The notes under the pieces are model-generated. The model was not told the origin of the DNA and did no database searches. It worked only from the letters and a program-made list of their open reading frames with translations. From Talpa occidentalis (taxonomy: Eukaryota > Chordata > Mammalia > Eulipotyphla > Talpidae): a stretch of 64,000 bases of DNA. The DNA lies in NCBI RefSeq assembly GCF_014898055.3, contig NW_023601543.1:15895314-15959313 (forward strand). Reading direction: 5' to 3'. Positions 13,060 to 25,335 of the stretch are shown here, piece after piece (position 1 is the first letter of the stretch; every line of letters begins with the position of its first letter). A program made the translations under genes and the position numbers.

Positions 13060-13260
13060 TCGTTTCTCATAGTGCTAGGGTCAAGTCACTTCCAGCACTT
13101 AATGTATGACTTTGGGCAAGTGACTGAACTTCCCTGAATCTTCATTTACTCACATTGGAAATAGGAATAATCTTAATTTGGGATTTATAGGTGTGCTATA
13201 GATTAGTAAATGAGATGATATATGTGATGTTTCTGACAGATAATTGACACTCAAATAGTT
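13060..13260 (+). repeat. MIR SINE
   Basis: MIR core and 3' part: TATGACTTTGGGCAAGTGACT, followed by CTTCATTTACTCACATTGGAAATAGGAATAAT-like sequence and ATTAGTAAATGAGATGATATA. Same order as in the MIR at 12.4 kb. Confidence 0.75.
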
Positions 13261-13574
13261 GTTTCTTAAGATTCCATTGGTCACCATTGTTCTTTGAAGA
13301 TCTATACAAGAAAATCAAATCATTCTCCCACATGGTTGTCCATCAGATTTTATATTGAAATAGGTGACAAAATGTCCGCTTTCTCTCCTTGTCCTTTCCT
13401 GTCGTAAGTTTTTCAAATTTAACATTTTTTTCTAGAATGCTTGCCATCTTGTATATCCTTTGATTATTCTTTTGTTTGCCAGCGATCTTCTAACACTGGC
13501 AACTCAGCCTTTTTATCAGGTCTTGCCTTCTGTAACCACTAATTGGACTTATAGCCTGAGTTTATTTTTGTTTT

Positions 13575-14420
13575 ATTGAGTTCATCTGTTTGTCTATTTT
13601 TTTCTATATGCCACATGTGGCTAAAAGGTTAATTCCCTGTAGGTCCATCCATGTTGTTGCAAATAGCAGAATTTTATCTTTTTTGTAGCTGAATAATATT
13701 CCATTGTGTATATATGCCGTAACATTTTTTATTCTCTTGTTAACCAATGGATACTTCAGTTGTTTGCACTTCTTGGTTCTGGTAAACAATTCCACAGTTA
13801 ACTTGGGGGTATATATAACTCTTCAAATTAGTGTTTTTGTATTTTTTTAGTTTATACCGAGAAGTGGGATACCTGGTTTGTATGGAATTTTTGTTTTGAA
13901 CTTTCTGTGGACAATCACATGGCCTTCCATAATGAGTACAACAGCTTACTTTCCCACCTACCCTGTATATGGGTTCATTTTTACCCATATCCTCTTGCTG
14001 TTTCTTATCTTTTGGATTATAGCCATTCACACAGGTGTGAGGTGATAGATATGTAATTGTTTTGATTTTCATTTATCTAATAATGAGATTATGAACATCT
14101 TTTCATGTGCATATTTGCCATCTGTTTTCTTTGGGGAAGTCTATTCAAATCCTCTTCCCATTTTTAAAATCAGACTATTATTATCATTGAGTTTTATTAA
14201 TATCTTTGTACACATTAGATATTAACTCTTTGTTGGACATATGATGTGTAAATATCTTACCTTCTTCAGTATTTTTTTTTTTTGTTTTCTTTGCCGTTGA
14301 AGTCAAGTCCTCAAATAAAGCTCTAATGCTGATGTCGAGGTACACAGCACTTACCTAATTCTATCTTACATGGTTTCAGTAATTCTAAAAATGAACAATG
14401 TTTTAAAGATTCAAAGACTT
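13575..14420 (-). mobile_element. L1 3' portion, antisense
   Basis: Reads as the complement of late L1 ORF2 and 3' region: GGTCCATCCATGTTGTTGCAA, GAATAATATTCCATTGTGTA, CACACAGGTGTGAGGTGATA, and TTGCCGTTGAAGTCAAGTCC towards the right end. No open frame remains. Confidence 0.8.
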
Positions 14421-15774
14421 TATGTATGTGTGTGTATCTCTACTATCTATATCATCTATCTTCTATATGTACCATCTGTTTAAAATGTGTGAGTGTTGCA
14501 TATTAAAATATGTACTGTATATTTTGGAAAGATAATTTTTACCTCCTTTATTTAAGAAAATACACTTTTTCATTTCTGTTGTAATATTTATTTTATCACA
14601 CAAAACTCATTCTGATCACATTCATTTAAAACAACTCAAAATGACCTTTATTTGGCAAAATATCTTAGATACATTTTTTGCAAGTTGTTTTACTGATGTG
14701 TTCACTTTAATACAGTTAAAATGAAGCCACTGTGTTTAAACTGTTCTCTATCCAGATTTTACCAATATAGAGTTCACTCCCTGTAAGTCATTTGAATTTG
14801 AAAAAAAATTAAAATATATCCTGATATAGGAGTAACAAATACAGTCAGCCTACTGGATATTAGTCAATTCTTGCCTGTAAAGAATATACCAATTTTAACC
14901 TGAGAAATCAGTTGGAAATGCTGGAAACTCAGATGGCAGGGAACCAGTGATCAGGGCCACTTAAATTCAGTTAGAATTGGAATTTCAGACTACAAAATGC
15001 TATAAGGTTTAGGAGGAACTAAGCAATCTAGTGAGTCTAGTTTGCTAGGAGGAAGTGTTAAACTTCCTGACTATGACAGAATAGCGTATCCTAAGGGAAA
15101 TTATAATTAAAGCACAACAGATTGTATTTTTCTTTTTCAGAGGAATTATAAAGAGCAAGATGAATTCAGTGCAACATCCCAAAGGACTGTTCAGAGATCT
15201 CCAGATAAAGAAAAATCTGTTCTAGAAACACAGTGGGGGAAGGGGCAAAGAAAAATAGAATTAACTAAGAGTTTGAAGCATCAGTTAAAATTTTTTAGGA
15301 AAGAGATAAAGGCAGCAGGGATGTGAAATGAATTCAAGCTCATAAAAGCAGTCAGAGTGTTATCAAGGGGTAGAGGTTATGAGAAGTCTTTAAGATTCTA
15401 TCATAGAGAGATCAGAAGCAAAACAGATTGACTAATGAATTGAAGAAGTACAATTACAAATGACTATTAAGTATGTGCTTTCTCAAATCTATATTTAACA
15501 ATAATAGTGGATTTCTTTCTAAGAGCTATTTAGACAAGTTAGAGCTAATGGGAACTAGGTGAAAAAGTGAACAGCCAGGAGCTAGTAATTAAATGAGAAA
15601 AGCACATTAGGGAAAAGGAAACGTCTATGTTGGATTCTCATAGCTTTTATGAAAGCTCTGTATTTAGCTCTTTATATAAAATAAAGTCTTTTCTAGTCAG
15701 CTAACTGAAGTTGTAGTATATCTTTGGAAATCAGAAAGTAATGTTCGCTTTGGGTTTGTCATATATAGCCTTTA
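14421..15774. other. No gene seen
   Basis: Unique-looking AT-rich sequence. No repeat family, RNA gene or plausible exon could be recognised. Confidence 0.5.
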
Positions 15775-16716
15775 TTATGTGGAACTATGGTCCAATTATC
15801 TCCATTTTTTTGAGGGTTTTCACCATAAATGGATGTTGTTTTTATCTTTCATTTTATTGACAGGGTTAATTTTACTGATTGTTTTTCAGATATTGGGCCA
15901 TCATTGTGTCCTTGGTATCAATCCCACTTGGTCATTGAGAATAATCATTTTAATGCATAGTTGGATTTGGTTTACAAAGATGTTGAAGATAATTGCATCT
16001 GTTCATTAGGGAAATTGGTATGTAGGGTTTTTTTGTTTGTTTGTTTGTTTGTTTTTTTTTTTGGCATGTTGTCTTTGCTGGTTCGGGATTAATGTTGGCC
16101 TCATATTATGTATTTGGACGTATTCCCTGTTTTTCTTTCTTTTCTTTTTTTTTTTTTTGAATGATTTAAGCAGAATAGGTATTAGCTTATCTTTGAAGGT
16201 TTGGTAGAAATCACATGTGAAGCCATGTGGTATCAGCCCCTTGTTTATTTGGGAGAGTTTTCAATATTGTTTCAATTTCTTTGGTTGTGATTGGTTTATT
16301 CAGGTATTCTACTACTTCCTTATTCAGTGTCAAATAGTATATATTTCTAAAGATTTGTCCATATCTTCTATGTTATTCAATTTAGGAGCATACTGATATT
16401 CATAGTAATCTCTTATGAGCCTTGAATTTCTGAGATGTCTGTTGTAAATTTTCTTCTTTCATTTCTGATCGTATTTAGTTAAGTATTTCCCTTTTTTTTC
16501 TTGTGATCCTGCCTGGTAGTTTGGTCCATTTTGTTTATATTTTCAAAGACCAACTTTTGTTTTCATTAATATTTTGGAAATTTTTTAAATTCACTTTTTC
16601 TGCTCTAATTTTTAAAATTCCTTTCTTCTATTAGCTTTTAAGATTGTTTATCCTTTTCCTATTTCCTTTAGGTGAGAGATAATTTTATTTATATGAGTTC
16701 TTTTTTGTTTCTTTTT

Positions 16717-17034
16717 TTTTTTTTTTTTTTATAGAGGCATGCTTTATTTATTTGTTTGCTGGTTTGTTTTGTTTTGTTTTTTGTTTATACATGCACTGGG
16801 TACAGTCAGAAGCGCGGGAGGGTGAGAGAATTCACCAGAGCCAGAGCGGGGAGCAGACCAGGCAGAAGGACCGAAGTACACTGCTGAGGGGAGCAGCGGG
16901 CGGCAGGAGAGGTCTGCGCGCCATGTGGGACCCTCCTCTGGTGGCCGGGGAGCAGCCGGGGATCGAACCGGCACCGCAGAGGCCGCGGGCAGCTTCGCAA
17001 CCCAGCGCTCAACCGCTGCGCCACCGGGGAGGCC
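16717..17034 (-). repeat. Young SINE in L1
   Basis: CpG-rich reverse copy with GATCGAACCGGCACCGCAGA and GCTGCGCCACCGGGGAGGCC. Flanked by CTTTTTTGTTTCTTTT at about 16,700 and 17,035. The A-tail side is long and mixed (TTTATTTATTTGTTTGCTGG then GTTTTGTTTTG), indicating tail expansion or tail mutation. Confidence 0.92.
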
Positions 17035-17906
17035 CTTTTTTGTTTCTTTTTGAAAGCCTGTATTGATAAAAACTTTCTTCTTAATAATTCTTTTACCATG
17101 TACCATAATTTTTGGAAGGCTGTATTTTCATTATCATTTGTCTTGAGATATTTCCTAATTTCTTCTTTGATTTCCTCTTTAATCTAATAATCAGCTAGTA
17201 GTGTGTTCATCAGTCTCTTTGAATTAACTGTTTTTCTTGCTTACTTTTTGTGCACAAAACCTAATTTGAAAACTTTATCAAACTAAAAGATTTTTGTTGT
17301 AATTTCAATCTTTATGAATTTGTTGATACATATCTTGTGACCCAATATCCCATGTGCACTTGAGAAAAATTTAAATTCAACATTTTCTGATGAGCACTGC
17401 CCAATAAACTTCTATTAAGCTCATAGGTCTAATTCTTAATTTATGGTTATTGTCCTTATCTTTTTATATTGTTTCATTAATTTTTCCATAGGTGAAAGTA
17501 GGGTATTGATGACCCCTCTATGAATGTGTTTTTCCCAATGTATTTTTTCATATTTGACACTAATCACCTTATATATTTTGATGATCATTCATTGGGTGTG
17601 TACAATTTGTTGAGTGTTACGTCTTCCAGATGTACTGTTCACTAAATTATTACACAATGACCATATCTCTGTTATCATTTTTTTTTAGCTGGAGATCTAG
17701 TTTGTTTGTTTGATATAATTATGGCTGTTACTGCCTTTATTTGGTTTCCATTTGTATGTAGGATATTTTTAAATCCATTGCTATGAAATGTGTTTGTTTT
17801 TGAAGCTCAGTGTGTTTCCTGGAGACAATAGAAAGTTGGGTTGTGTTTCCTAATCCAGTCACTCACTCTGTGATTTTTAACTTGATTCACTCCATTTACG
17901 TTTACT

Positions 17907-17908
<2 letters not shown>

Positions 17909-17942
<34 letters not shown>

Positions 17943-18041
17943 TGGGACCCTCGCCGGCGGCCCGGGAATGAACCGGCGCTGCAGAGGCTGTGGGCAGCCT
18001 CACAGCCCAGCGCTCAACCTCTGCGCCACCAGGGGAGGCCC
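17909..18041 (-). repeat. Half-length SINE: head joined directly to an A-tail
   Basis: A run of about 33 T is followed at once by GTGGGACCCTCGCCGGCGGC and then the complete tRNA-like head to GGGGAGGCC. The whole 3' half, present in every other complete copy here, is missing although a long A-tail remains. This may be a short transcript retroposed through internal polyadenylation or priming, or a later internal deletion. Confidence 0.8.
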
Positions 18042-18594
18042 TACAGTTATTATTGATGTATGACATTCTGCTGCTGCCATTTTGTCCTTAATTTTGTGGT
18101 TATATATAGAAGGCCATGAGAAGATGAATAGTCACAAACCATTGAAAGCTATATTTGAAGACACAATCAGTGACTTGTATGTAATGGGTTGTTAAGATAT
18201 ACTTCTGGTGGAACGAGCACTTTCAGCTCCCCAAATTGCTCTAGGAAGAATCAGTTGAATTTGACATACATGTGTCTCTGCTGTATTTTGGAATAGCCTG
18301 AAGCTTAATGATGAAAATGTTAGAATATTAAATTTTTTATGTTTGCAATCCTTGCTGTTAGACTATTTCTAACAATATTTGCCATCCAAATTTCCTAAAC
18401 CTCTAATCAATATCTGATGTATCTGTCCTATGGCATTAAAATCCTACTCTCCACTAGCAAAGTTATTTTAACCAAACTGCACTGATAACGTGATGTCATG
18501 TACTTCTGGGTTATCTTTCCCAATGTTTAATCTTAAGAAAATGGATGTTCTGGAAGCCTACAACCTCAACTTAATTACAGATGTGCTGTTCTTT

Positions 18595-18858
18595 TTTAAA
18601 TATTTATTTATTTGTGAATACCAGAACTGGGGTGCAGGCAAGAGTTGCGGGGGAGTGAGAGTATTCACCAAAGACAGATTGGGGAGCAGAACAGGTGGAT
18701 TAAACAAAAGACACTGCTGAGGGGAGCAGCAGGTGAGACAGGAGAGGTCTGCTGCACCATGTGGATTAGTTCCTGGCTGGGGATCGAACCTGTGCTGCAG
18801 TGGCTGCCCATAGCTTCATAGTGCTATGACTCAACCACTTGTGTCACCAGGGAGGCCA
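18595..18858 (-). repeat. SINE
   Basis: Reverse copy from TTTTTTAAATATTTATTTAT to GTCACCAGGGAGGCC. Carries the ACCAGAACTGGGGTGCAGGC tail variant. Flanks AGATGTGCTGTTCTT and AGAAATGTTTTTCTT are only partly alike, so the duplication is weak. Confidence 0.88.
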
Positions 18859-21480
18859 GAAATGTTTTTCTTATAGCAATAATTTTAGGGAAATATGGCA
18901 GGGAATCAGGGCAGAATATTTGGACAGATGAAGTTTTCAAACATCCTTCTAATTGTACTTTGCAGATTCATATTTTTTAAAACTCAATTTTATTGAATTT
19001 CTGTTTATTAGGTACTTTTACATAAATTAATTTAACATTCACAAAAATATATATTAAGTATTATTGCTATACTCTGATTTATAGATGGAAAAATGAAAAC
19101 TCTAAGATTAACTTGCCTTATGTCACACAGCTAGCAAGTTGCCGAGCTGTGATTCATACTTAACTATGTTTATTTCTAGATTTGAGTTCTTAACCACCAC
19201 TCCAACTGCCTATATTTATTGCACTACCTTTTCATGGAATAGAATTATTTGAATGTGGGTGATATGAGGGATGGGGTAAAGCGAGAATCATCTGAAATAT
19301 CTCTTGTCCTGAATGTCTAAGAACATCAATTAGGAAACTCCTGGCTTCTCTGATTTCTCTTATTGACACTCTCTCGGAGGAAGAAGAGCTAATTATACAA
19401 TTGGTAAATCCAGGTGCATACCTCAGTACCCTACCTCTTTCCCTTTAAGCTTAGTCTTACTCTAGAGAGTAACCACTTTGCTCAGCTATTTTTTGAAATG
19501 TTTTTCAAGACCATGCTATACTATGTAGGGGAAGCTAGCAGTTTTCCATGTACTATCTACGAGTGGAGTTCAGCATTAAGAATTCCACCTTTGACACACA
19601 CCTAATCCAAGTTCTTCAATAGCTTCATCAATAATAATGCTGACATTTAGTTCAAAAACAGCCTTAATGCTTCTTTAGCTCTCAGTTGGTTCACAAATCT
19701 GTAGTCGAAAATAGGTGTCAATTATTGATCACATCAAACTGTTAGAGTTTGATGTGCTTAGATTTTAAAAAAAAATTCAGTAGCAAAGGGAATAGGAAGC
19801 AGAATTTATTGACATGGTGGTAGACATCTGGACACTGGGATATATCACGAGTATGCTAATGTCTTTCTCTCCACTAATATATCTGATTTTGTCTTAAATG
19901 TAATACATATTCTTTCCTTAGTATGATCCTTGTTTAATTATTAAAAATTATTTCTTTATGAATCATTTGAAGTATGATGGGGGACAGTTTTTTTTTTTTT
20001 TTTAGTGACTTCAATTTGAAAGATCTCAATAAAGATATAACTAGCATGTTTAAGAATTCCTTTTTTTCAAAATTTAAAGGTATAGACCAATTTTAGATTA
20101 TGGATTTTGGGCCATGTTAATGTCAAAGTGGCCAATTAACTGAAGCATCTATCCTGCTCTTTTTTGTTTTCTAATTGTTTTTTGTCTTAAAAAATGACAT
20201 TAGAAACTTCAACACCAAGGGCAATATATTAAGCTTTATTTTCATTTTATACCCCAAATCTTGCCACCTACATATTCATAACTCATCTTGTTTTGCCATA
20301 ATTTCAATGTAATTTCAAATCTTTGAAAGGCCAAGGAATTGAAAATGGGTGAGAGAAGGAAAAGGAGGATTATCACTCTTTGTGAATTCTTATGCACTGC
20401 CTCATGGTTCCAGCCTGGCCAAAGAGAACTTGGCCATTGGAAACAAAGTATATCCTAAAATATGTGGAGACACAGAAAATGAAGACGCAAACATTATTTT
20501 ACCACATTCTCTAAGTTGCTCCATATATGCTTTCACTAGTAACAAAAGCAGAGAACTGAGACCATAAGGACTGCAGTATCAGTAGAGGGTTATCAACAAG
20601 TCCTTGAGATCTGATAGTAGATGAATTATCTGAATGGATGGATGACTCCAACTTGGATCTCCAGCTACCTGTAGAGACAGAGACCAGTTTGGCTTTGTTA
20701 GGGAGACTTTAATATAGGAAATTCTGGGTTACTGTCTCCTTCCAGAGATCTCTATGCTATTTACTGTCATTATCTCTCTTTTCCCAACTACCACTGCAAT
20801 TTGCTAGACCTCCAAAAGAAAATAACAGTTGTTTTCCTGTCCGGTATGAATCATCTTTCCTTTCACTTAGAGAAGCTGTTGTAAATTTAAACCCTTTCTC
20901 CTTTCCACCCAAACTTAGCCTTCTTAAAGAATTAAGTACTCACTCTGTTTTAAATGTGTATTACTAAGCAATAGAGTGGAAATTTCATTTCAGTTGAATA
21001 ATGCATTTGGCAAGTTGTAAAATTGATACAGATCTTGAAAAATATTTATTTATAGTTAATGAATAGAGAAAAATAAGGGACATTTTGTGGGTGGCACAGG
21101 GATGTTGTATGTCTGTTTTCAGTGGAGCATTCTACTAAGGATGAGAAGGAAGAGCTTTTCAAAGGTTTTTTTTTTTTTTGACTCTCCATTATTTTAGCCT
21201 TATATGATTCAGATGCAACACAATCGAAATGTTATTTGCTACCTGGAGCTAACAGAACCAAAGCATTAATAATTCAAACAGTCTGGATGGAGGTGGAAGA
21301 AATGAGTAAAGAAATGAGTAAAGGCTTTGTGGAATAAGATAAGAGTAAACTTTTTACCGTGGTAGGTGGAGTTTTGAGGATGGATTTTCAGACAGAACAG
21401 TGCTAAGCAATGTCCAAATCAGTCATCATTGTGGTGTATACAAAGAGAGACAAGGGAATTGGTAATGTTGGAGCATAAGA
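18859..21480. other. No gene seen; one MIR piece
   Basis: Mostly unique sequence. A MIR piece in reverse orientation lies at about 19,030-19,190 and poly-T runs occur near 19,990 and 21,168. The short ORFs have no recognisable domain. Confidence 0.5.
19030..19190 (-). repeat. MIR SINE, antisense
   Basis: Complement of MIR: ATTTATAGATGGAAAAATGA, AACTTGCCTTATGTCACACAG, CTAGCAAGTTGCCGAGC in the expected antisense order. Confidence 0.78.
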
Positions 21481-21492
21481 ATAGAAATGACA

Positions 21493-22083
21493 GGGCCTCC
21501 CCTGGTGGCGCAGCGGTTGACCACTGGGCTGCAAAGCTGTCCACAGCCTCTACAGCGCTGGTTTGATCCCCGGTGGGCAGGCGAGTGTCCCACATGGTGC
21601 GCAGACCTTTCCTGCAACCCGCTGCTCCCCTCAGCAGTGTATTTCATCAGTCTGCCTGTTCTTTTTTTTTTTTAATGAAGTAATAATTTTATTTATTTAT
21701 TTATTTATTTGTTTGTTTGTTTGTTTGTTTATACAAGCACTGGGTACAGTCAGAAGCGCGGGAGGGTGAGAGAATTCACCAGAGCCAGAGCGGGGAGCAG
21801 AGCAGGCAGACTGATGAAATACACTGCTGAGGGGAGCAGTGGGAGGCAGGAGAGGTCTGCGTACCATGTGGGACCCTCCTCGGGTGGCCGGGGAGCAGCC
21901 GGGGATCGAACCGGCACCGCAGAGGCTGCGGGCAGCTTCGCAACCCAGCGCTCAACCGCTGCGCCACCGGGGAGGCCCAGTCTGCCTGTTCTACAACCCA
22001 CTCTGGCTCCGGTGAATTCTCTCACCCTCCTGCGCTTCTAAATGTACCCAGTGCTTGTATAAATAAATAAATCTTAAAAAAAA
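21493..22083 (+). repeat. Outer SINE, split by a second SINE
   Basis: The head and body run from 21,493 to 21,662 and the tail resumes at 21,979, ending at TATAAATAAATAAATCTTAAA. The outer target-site duplication ATAGAAATGACA is at 21,481-21,492 and 22,084-22,095. The two halves join seamlessly once the inner copy is set aside. Confidence 0.93.
21663..21978 (-). repeat. Inner, younger SINE nested in SINE
   Basis: Reverse copy with a TTTATTTATTTGTTTG-type A-tail complement and the CpG-rich GGGGATCGAACCGGCACCGC segment. Its 14-bp target-site duplication AGTCTGCCTGTTCT (21,649-21,662 and 21,979-21,992) is host SINE sequence, proving the order of insertion. Confidence 0.95.
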
Positions 22084-22095
22084 ATAGAAATGACA

Positions 22096-23201
22096 TAACA
22101 TGAGACTTGAAAAAAGGTCAGCAATTATTCTATCTCTAGTTTGGGTGAAATATTTCATCTGTGATACAAGATCAGAAAGAAAGTCTGCATTTTTCTTCCT
22201 GTAGTGAAGGTGGGGTTTTATTGAACTTCTCATACTTTATTGCTAACATATTTTGTGACAACTGTACTTCTGAGTTGAGCACATAGTGCAGAATGTACAG
22301 ACTGAGAGTCAAACTGCTGTGTTTAGGGCTTAGATTACAACAGCTCAAATCAATCAAGAAAAATGAGATTAAGCCTAAAGAAGTATAAAGATCATTTATG
22401 TGCTATTGAAAATTGATGTCATACATCTCCAGCTTTATCAAAATTGCAAAGGAAGGAATATATACCAATGACATTAGTTCACAAAACTTTGTTAAAGTTA
22501 GTGTTTTTCCCAGGTGGAAAATCAAGTCGAACTTCTTCTTTTGATTGGAGAGTGTTAAATAAATATGGTGTAATAAATATCTATCAAGAGAACTGTCTAT
22601 GTTCTGAGATTTACAATCATGTAATAGAAATGATTTTTTAATAGCAAAGTATGTTGTAAATATCTTTGGGATATTATTTCAACATAAAAGTATTAGTTTT
22701 GTTCCCTATATTAAAAGTAAATACAAAGGAAAAGTAAACTTCATTGGTTGTCTGATACTTCTTGACAACTGTATGTTGATCATAGAAGATATTCATATGT
22801 TTAGAAACTTTTCTGACATTTATATTTTATTTTCAAATTCTAGTATAGATCCAAAAAAAAATCGACAAAGTGTCAGAGGAGTTTGATCTCTTTTCATGAC
22901 AGCAATATGTTTAAATATTTAGAACTTTTTCTTCAGCCTGGGGTGGACTGTGGCAGGTGCTTTGGATACCTAAGCATGGATTTCAGATAGTAGCCTCTTC
23001 TGTAAGGAAGGTCAGGTGCTCTGACCTGATTCAGGCTATATCTGTGTTAACAGCTTCAGTCCCACTCTATGCCCTCATCTCTGTAGCTTCCATCAATGCA
23101 TCCTTAATCCTGGGTGCCAGTTCATGCAACACCCCAATCTAATGTAATACCATGCCATCAGGAACCCTGATGTTGGCATCTTATATGTTCTGATCTTTCT
23201 T
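22096..23201. other. No gene seen
   Basis: AT-rich sequence with no recognised repeat or exon. The stretch at 22,930-23,160 is less AT-rich and might be an old retroposed piece, but no family was recognised. Confidence 0.5.
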
Positions 23202-23465
23202 TTTTTTTAAGATTTATTTATTTATTCATACAAGAACTAGGATACAGGCCAGAGATGTGGGGGGTGAGTGGATTCACCCAAGGCAGAGGGGGAACAAAAG
23301 AGGCAGACTGACTGAAATACACTGCTGAAGGGAGCAGTGGGTGAGACAGTAAAAGTCTGCTGTGCCATGTGGGTAGCTCCCTGGCTGGGGATCAAACTCA
23401 TGCTGTAGTGGCTGCTGATAGCTTCATAGGTTGCGTCTTAACCCCTTGCGCCACCAGGGAGGCTC
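23202..23465 (-). repeat. SINE with 16-bp target-site duplication
   Basis: Reverse copy between TGTTCTGATCTTTCTT at 23,186-23,201 and 23,466-23,481. Belongs to the branch with the GTTGCGTCTTAACCCCTTGCG head complement. Confidence 0.93.
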
Positions 23466-24323
23466 TGTTCTGATCTTTCTTATATTTAGACTTATTCTTG
23501 CAGACACGTATCCCAACTCTCCTTTTTATATTTAGACTTCTACCTGTGCGCACACACACAACTCTCCTTTCTATATGTTCTTAATATTTTGACTTAATTT
23601 TTCTCTAGTTATCTATTAGAGTATTTTGTCAGAAATGTTGGTAATAATCTCCTGTAGGACAGGAGATTGTTCTATTCCATATTTGAATGTAATTGTGTGA
23701 TTAATATAGGGGCCAAGTGGATGAAGAGATGGTTGGGTGTATGGATGTATGTATGTATGGATGGATGAAATGTCACAAAACAGTGACTGAATAAAACTGT
23801 AGATATTCGTAAACATAACAAATTCTTAGATAATAAAGTCCTTATTTTCAGCTTGTATCCTAATTGTGATCTTCACCTATAGAGGGGTTTCAGGAAAAGC
23901 ATACCAAAGCAATGTGACTGGGGATTATTATCTTTTTTTCAATGAGAATTAATCTCAGAGAACATTTGTTAAATGCTCATCAACATTGATTCATCCCCTT
24001 CTCTCTGAGCCATAGTGAAATATCTCTTGAGTGGAGTAATTGTTTTGTTTGTACATTTACCCCAGCAAATGCAAGTAGCCTCAAGGTGATATGCCTAATT
24101 GCCTTTTTCACTAGCAAACTGCTGCACACTTTTCAATGGCTTTATCTTTAAAGGACGTGCCTCAATCTGTTTCTCTAATTGAGAGTGAATCACATCTTCT
24201 AATTAAGAGATTTGTCAATGCAAGCAATGGGTTCCTGGTGTATATTTTGGGGCAGGCAGAAATTCAATCTAATCATGTATTTCTTTTCATCATTCCAGCA
24301 TAGGGTCAAACAGTTGTGTGCGA

Positions 24324-24327
<4 letters not shown>

Positions 24328-24373
<46 letters not shown>
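24328..24373. repeat. (TA)n microsatellite
   Basis: About 46 bp of uninterrupted alternating TA, liable to cruciform extrusion and replication slippage. Confidence 0.95.
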
Positions 24374-24375
<2 letters not shown>

Positions 24376-25171
24376 TTATATTTGCTAGAGGGACAGACTA
24401 AGTTCTTGAGAAATGAAGGCTGATTCATGTGGAATCAGTCTTCTCAGAACCACATCGGGCTAGAAATGTTGAAACCTTCAGAAGAGGTGAGTAAGCCATG
24501 TGCAGAAAGCCCCAGAGAGGCCAGAAATGCTGAGGCATGTGTTAGTCACATGTTATGTTTACTATTGGGTATTATATCCAACCCAAAATATTTTACCTAT
24601 CAAGAAGGAAATCTATGACTTTGTGAAAATAACTTACACCCTTCTGGGCATGGACTGCTTTCTTGAATGCTATCTTACCCTCCCACATTCTCCTTCAGTC
24701 ATAGGTACTATACTAAAGTTTGCTCACCTTTTCTTTTGCTACACTGTTGATGAGAAGAATTGATCCTCTTCTTCTCAACCTACTTCTGTTGTGTCCTTTT
24801 AATACGTGGCTTAAATACTAACAATAGCAGTGGTGATGGCAGTATAATCATGATAATCATGGTGATAATGACCGTAAGCATTGCAGTAGACTAGGAACTT
24901 ATAAAGGCAGAAAATGTATCTGTTTTCCTCCATATATTAGATAACAAACCATGTAAAGTCTCTAACTTGAAACAAGTACACAATAAACACAATAAAATAT
25001 TTATTGAAGAAATTATAATGCTACCAGAGAATATTGCTTGGAAGCTTGCACTTACAAATTTTATCTTTACATTTTATTTTACAACAATCTTTGGAAACAG
25101 GTATCGATTGTACCTATTTTGCAGACAGTGAGCTTTAAAATGAGTACAGTCATACCTACCTTTCAGTATAG

Positions 25172-25335
25172 CTAAAGCAGTGCTTCTGAAACTTGAATGC
25201 ATGAGTCAATCACCTGGAGAATTTTGGGAAAAAAATGCAGACTTCTATTGACTAGGTCTGGAATGGGTTCTGTTTCTGCATTTCTTACAAGCTCTCAGGT
25301 GATGCCTACATTGCTGGTTCAAATGAACAAGCATA
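25172..25335 (+). repeat. MER5A-like hAT transposon remnant
   Basis: Non-autonomous hAT-Charlie type DNA transposon recognised by CAGTGCTTCTGAAACTTGAA, ATCACCTGGAGAATTTTGG, GCATTTCTTACAAGCTCTCAGG and GATGCCTACATTGCTGGTTC. The right terminal repeat is missing or eroded. Confidence 0.75.

Larger units (their letters stand above)
10927..13574. other. No gene seen; mostly unique, with two MIR pieces
   Basis: Apart from MIR-like pieces at about 12,430 and 13,060, this stretch shows no coding potential or recognised repeat. The region near 10,990-11,400 might be an old LINE piece, but no diagnostic phrase was found. Confidence 0.5.
15775..18110 (-). mobile_element. L1 ORF2 region, antisense, split by two SINE copies
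   Basis: Complement of L1 ORF2 reverse transcriptase and endonuclease sequence: AATGTTGGCCTCATATTATG, CCATGTGGTATCAGC, GACCAACTTTTGTTTTCATT, TCCTGGAGACAATAGAAAGT. It is interrupted by SINEs at 16,717-17,034 and 17,909-18,041, and L1-like sequence continues briefly after the second. Frames are broken throughout. Confidence 0.8.

Noticed and set aside
16744..17106. ORFs of 97-124 codons inside SINE copies (8.1, 9.0, 16.7, 21.7 kb)
   Set aside because: They follow the GC-rich SINE body on either strand and recur with each copy; SINEs do not encode protein.
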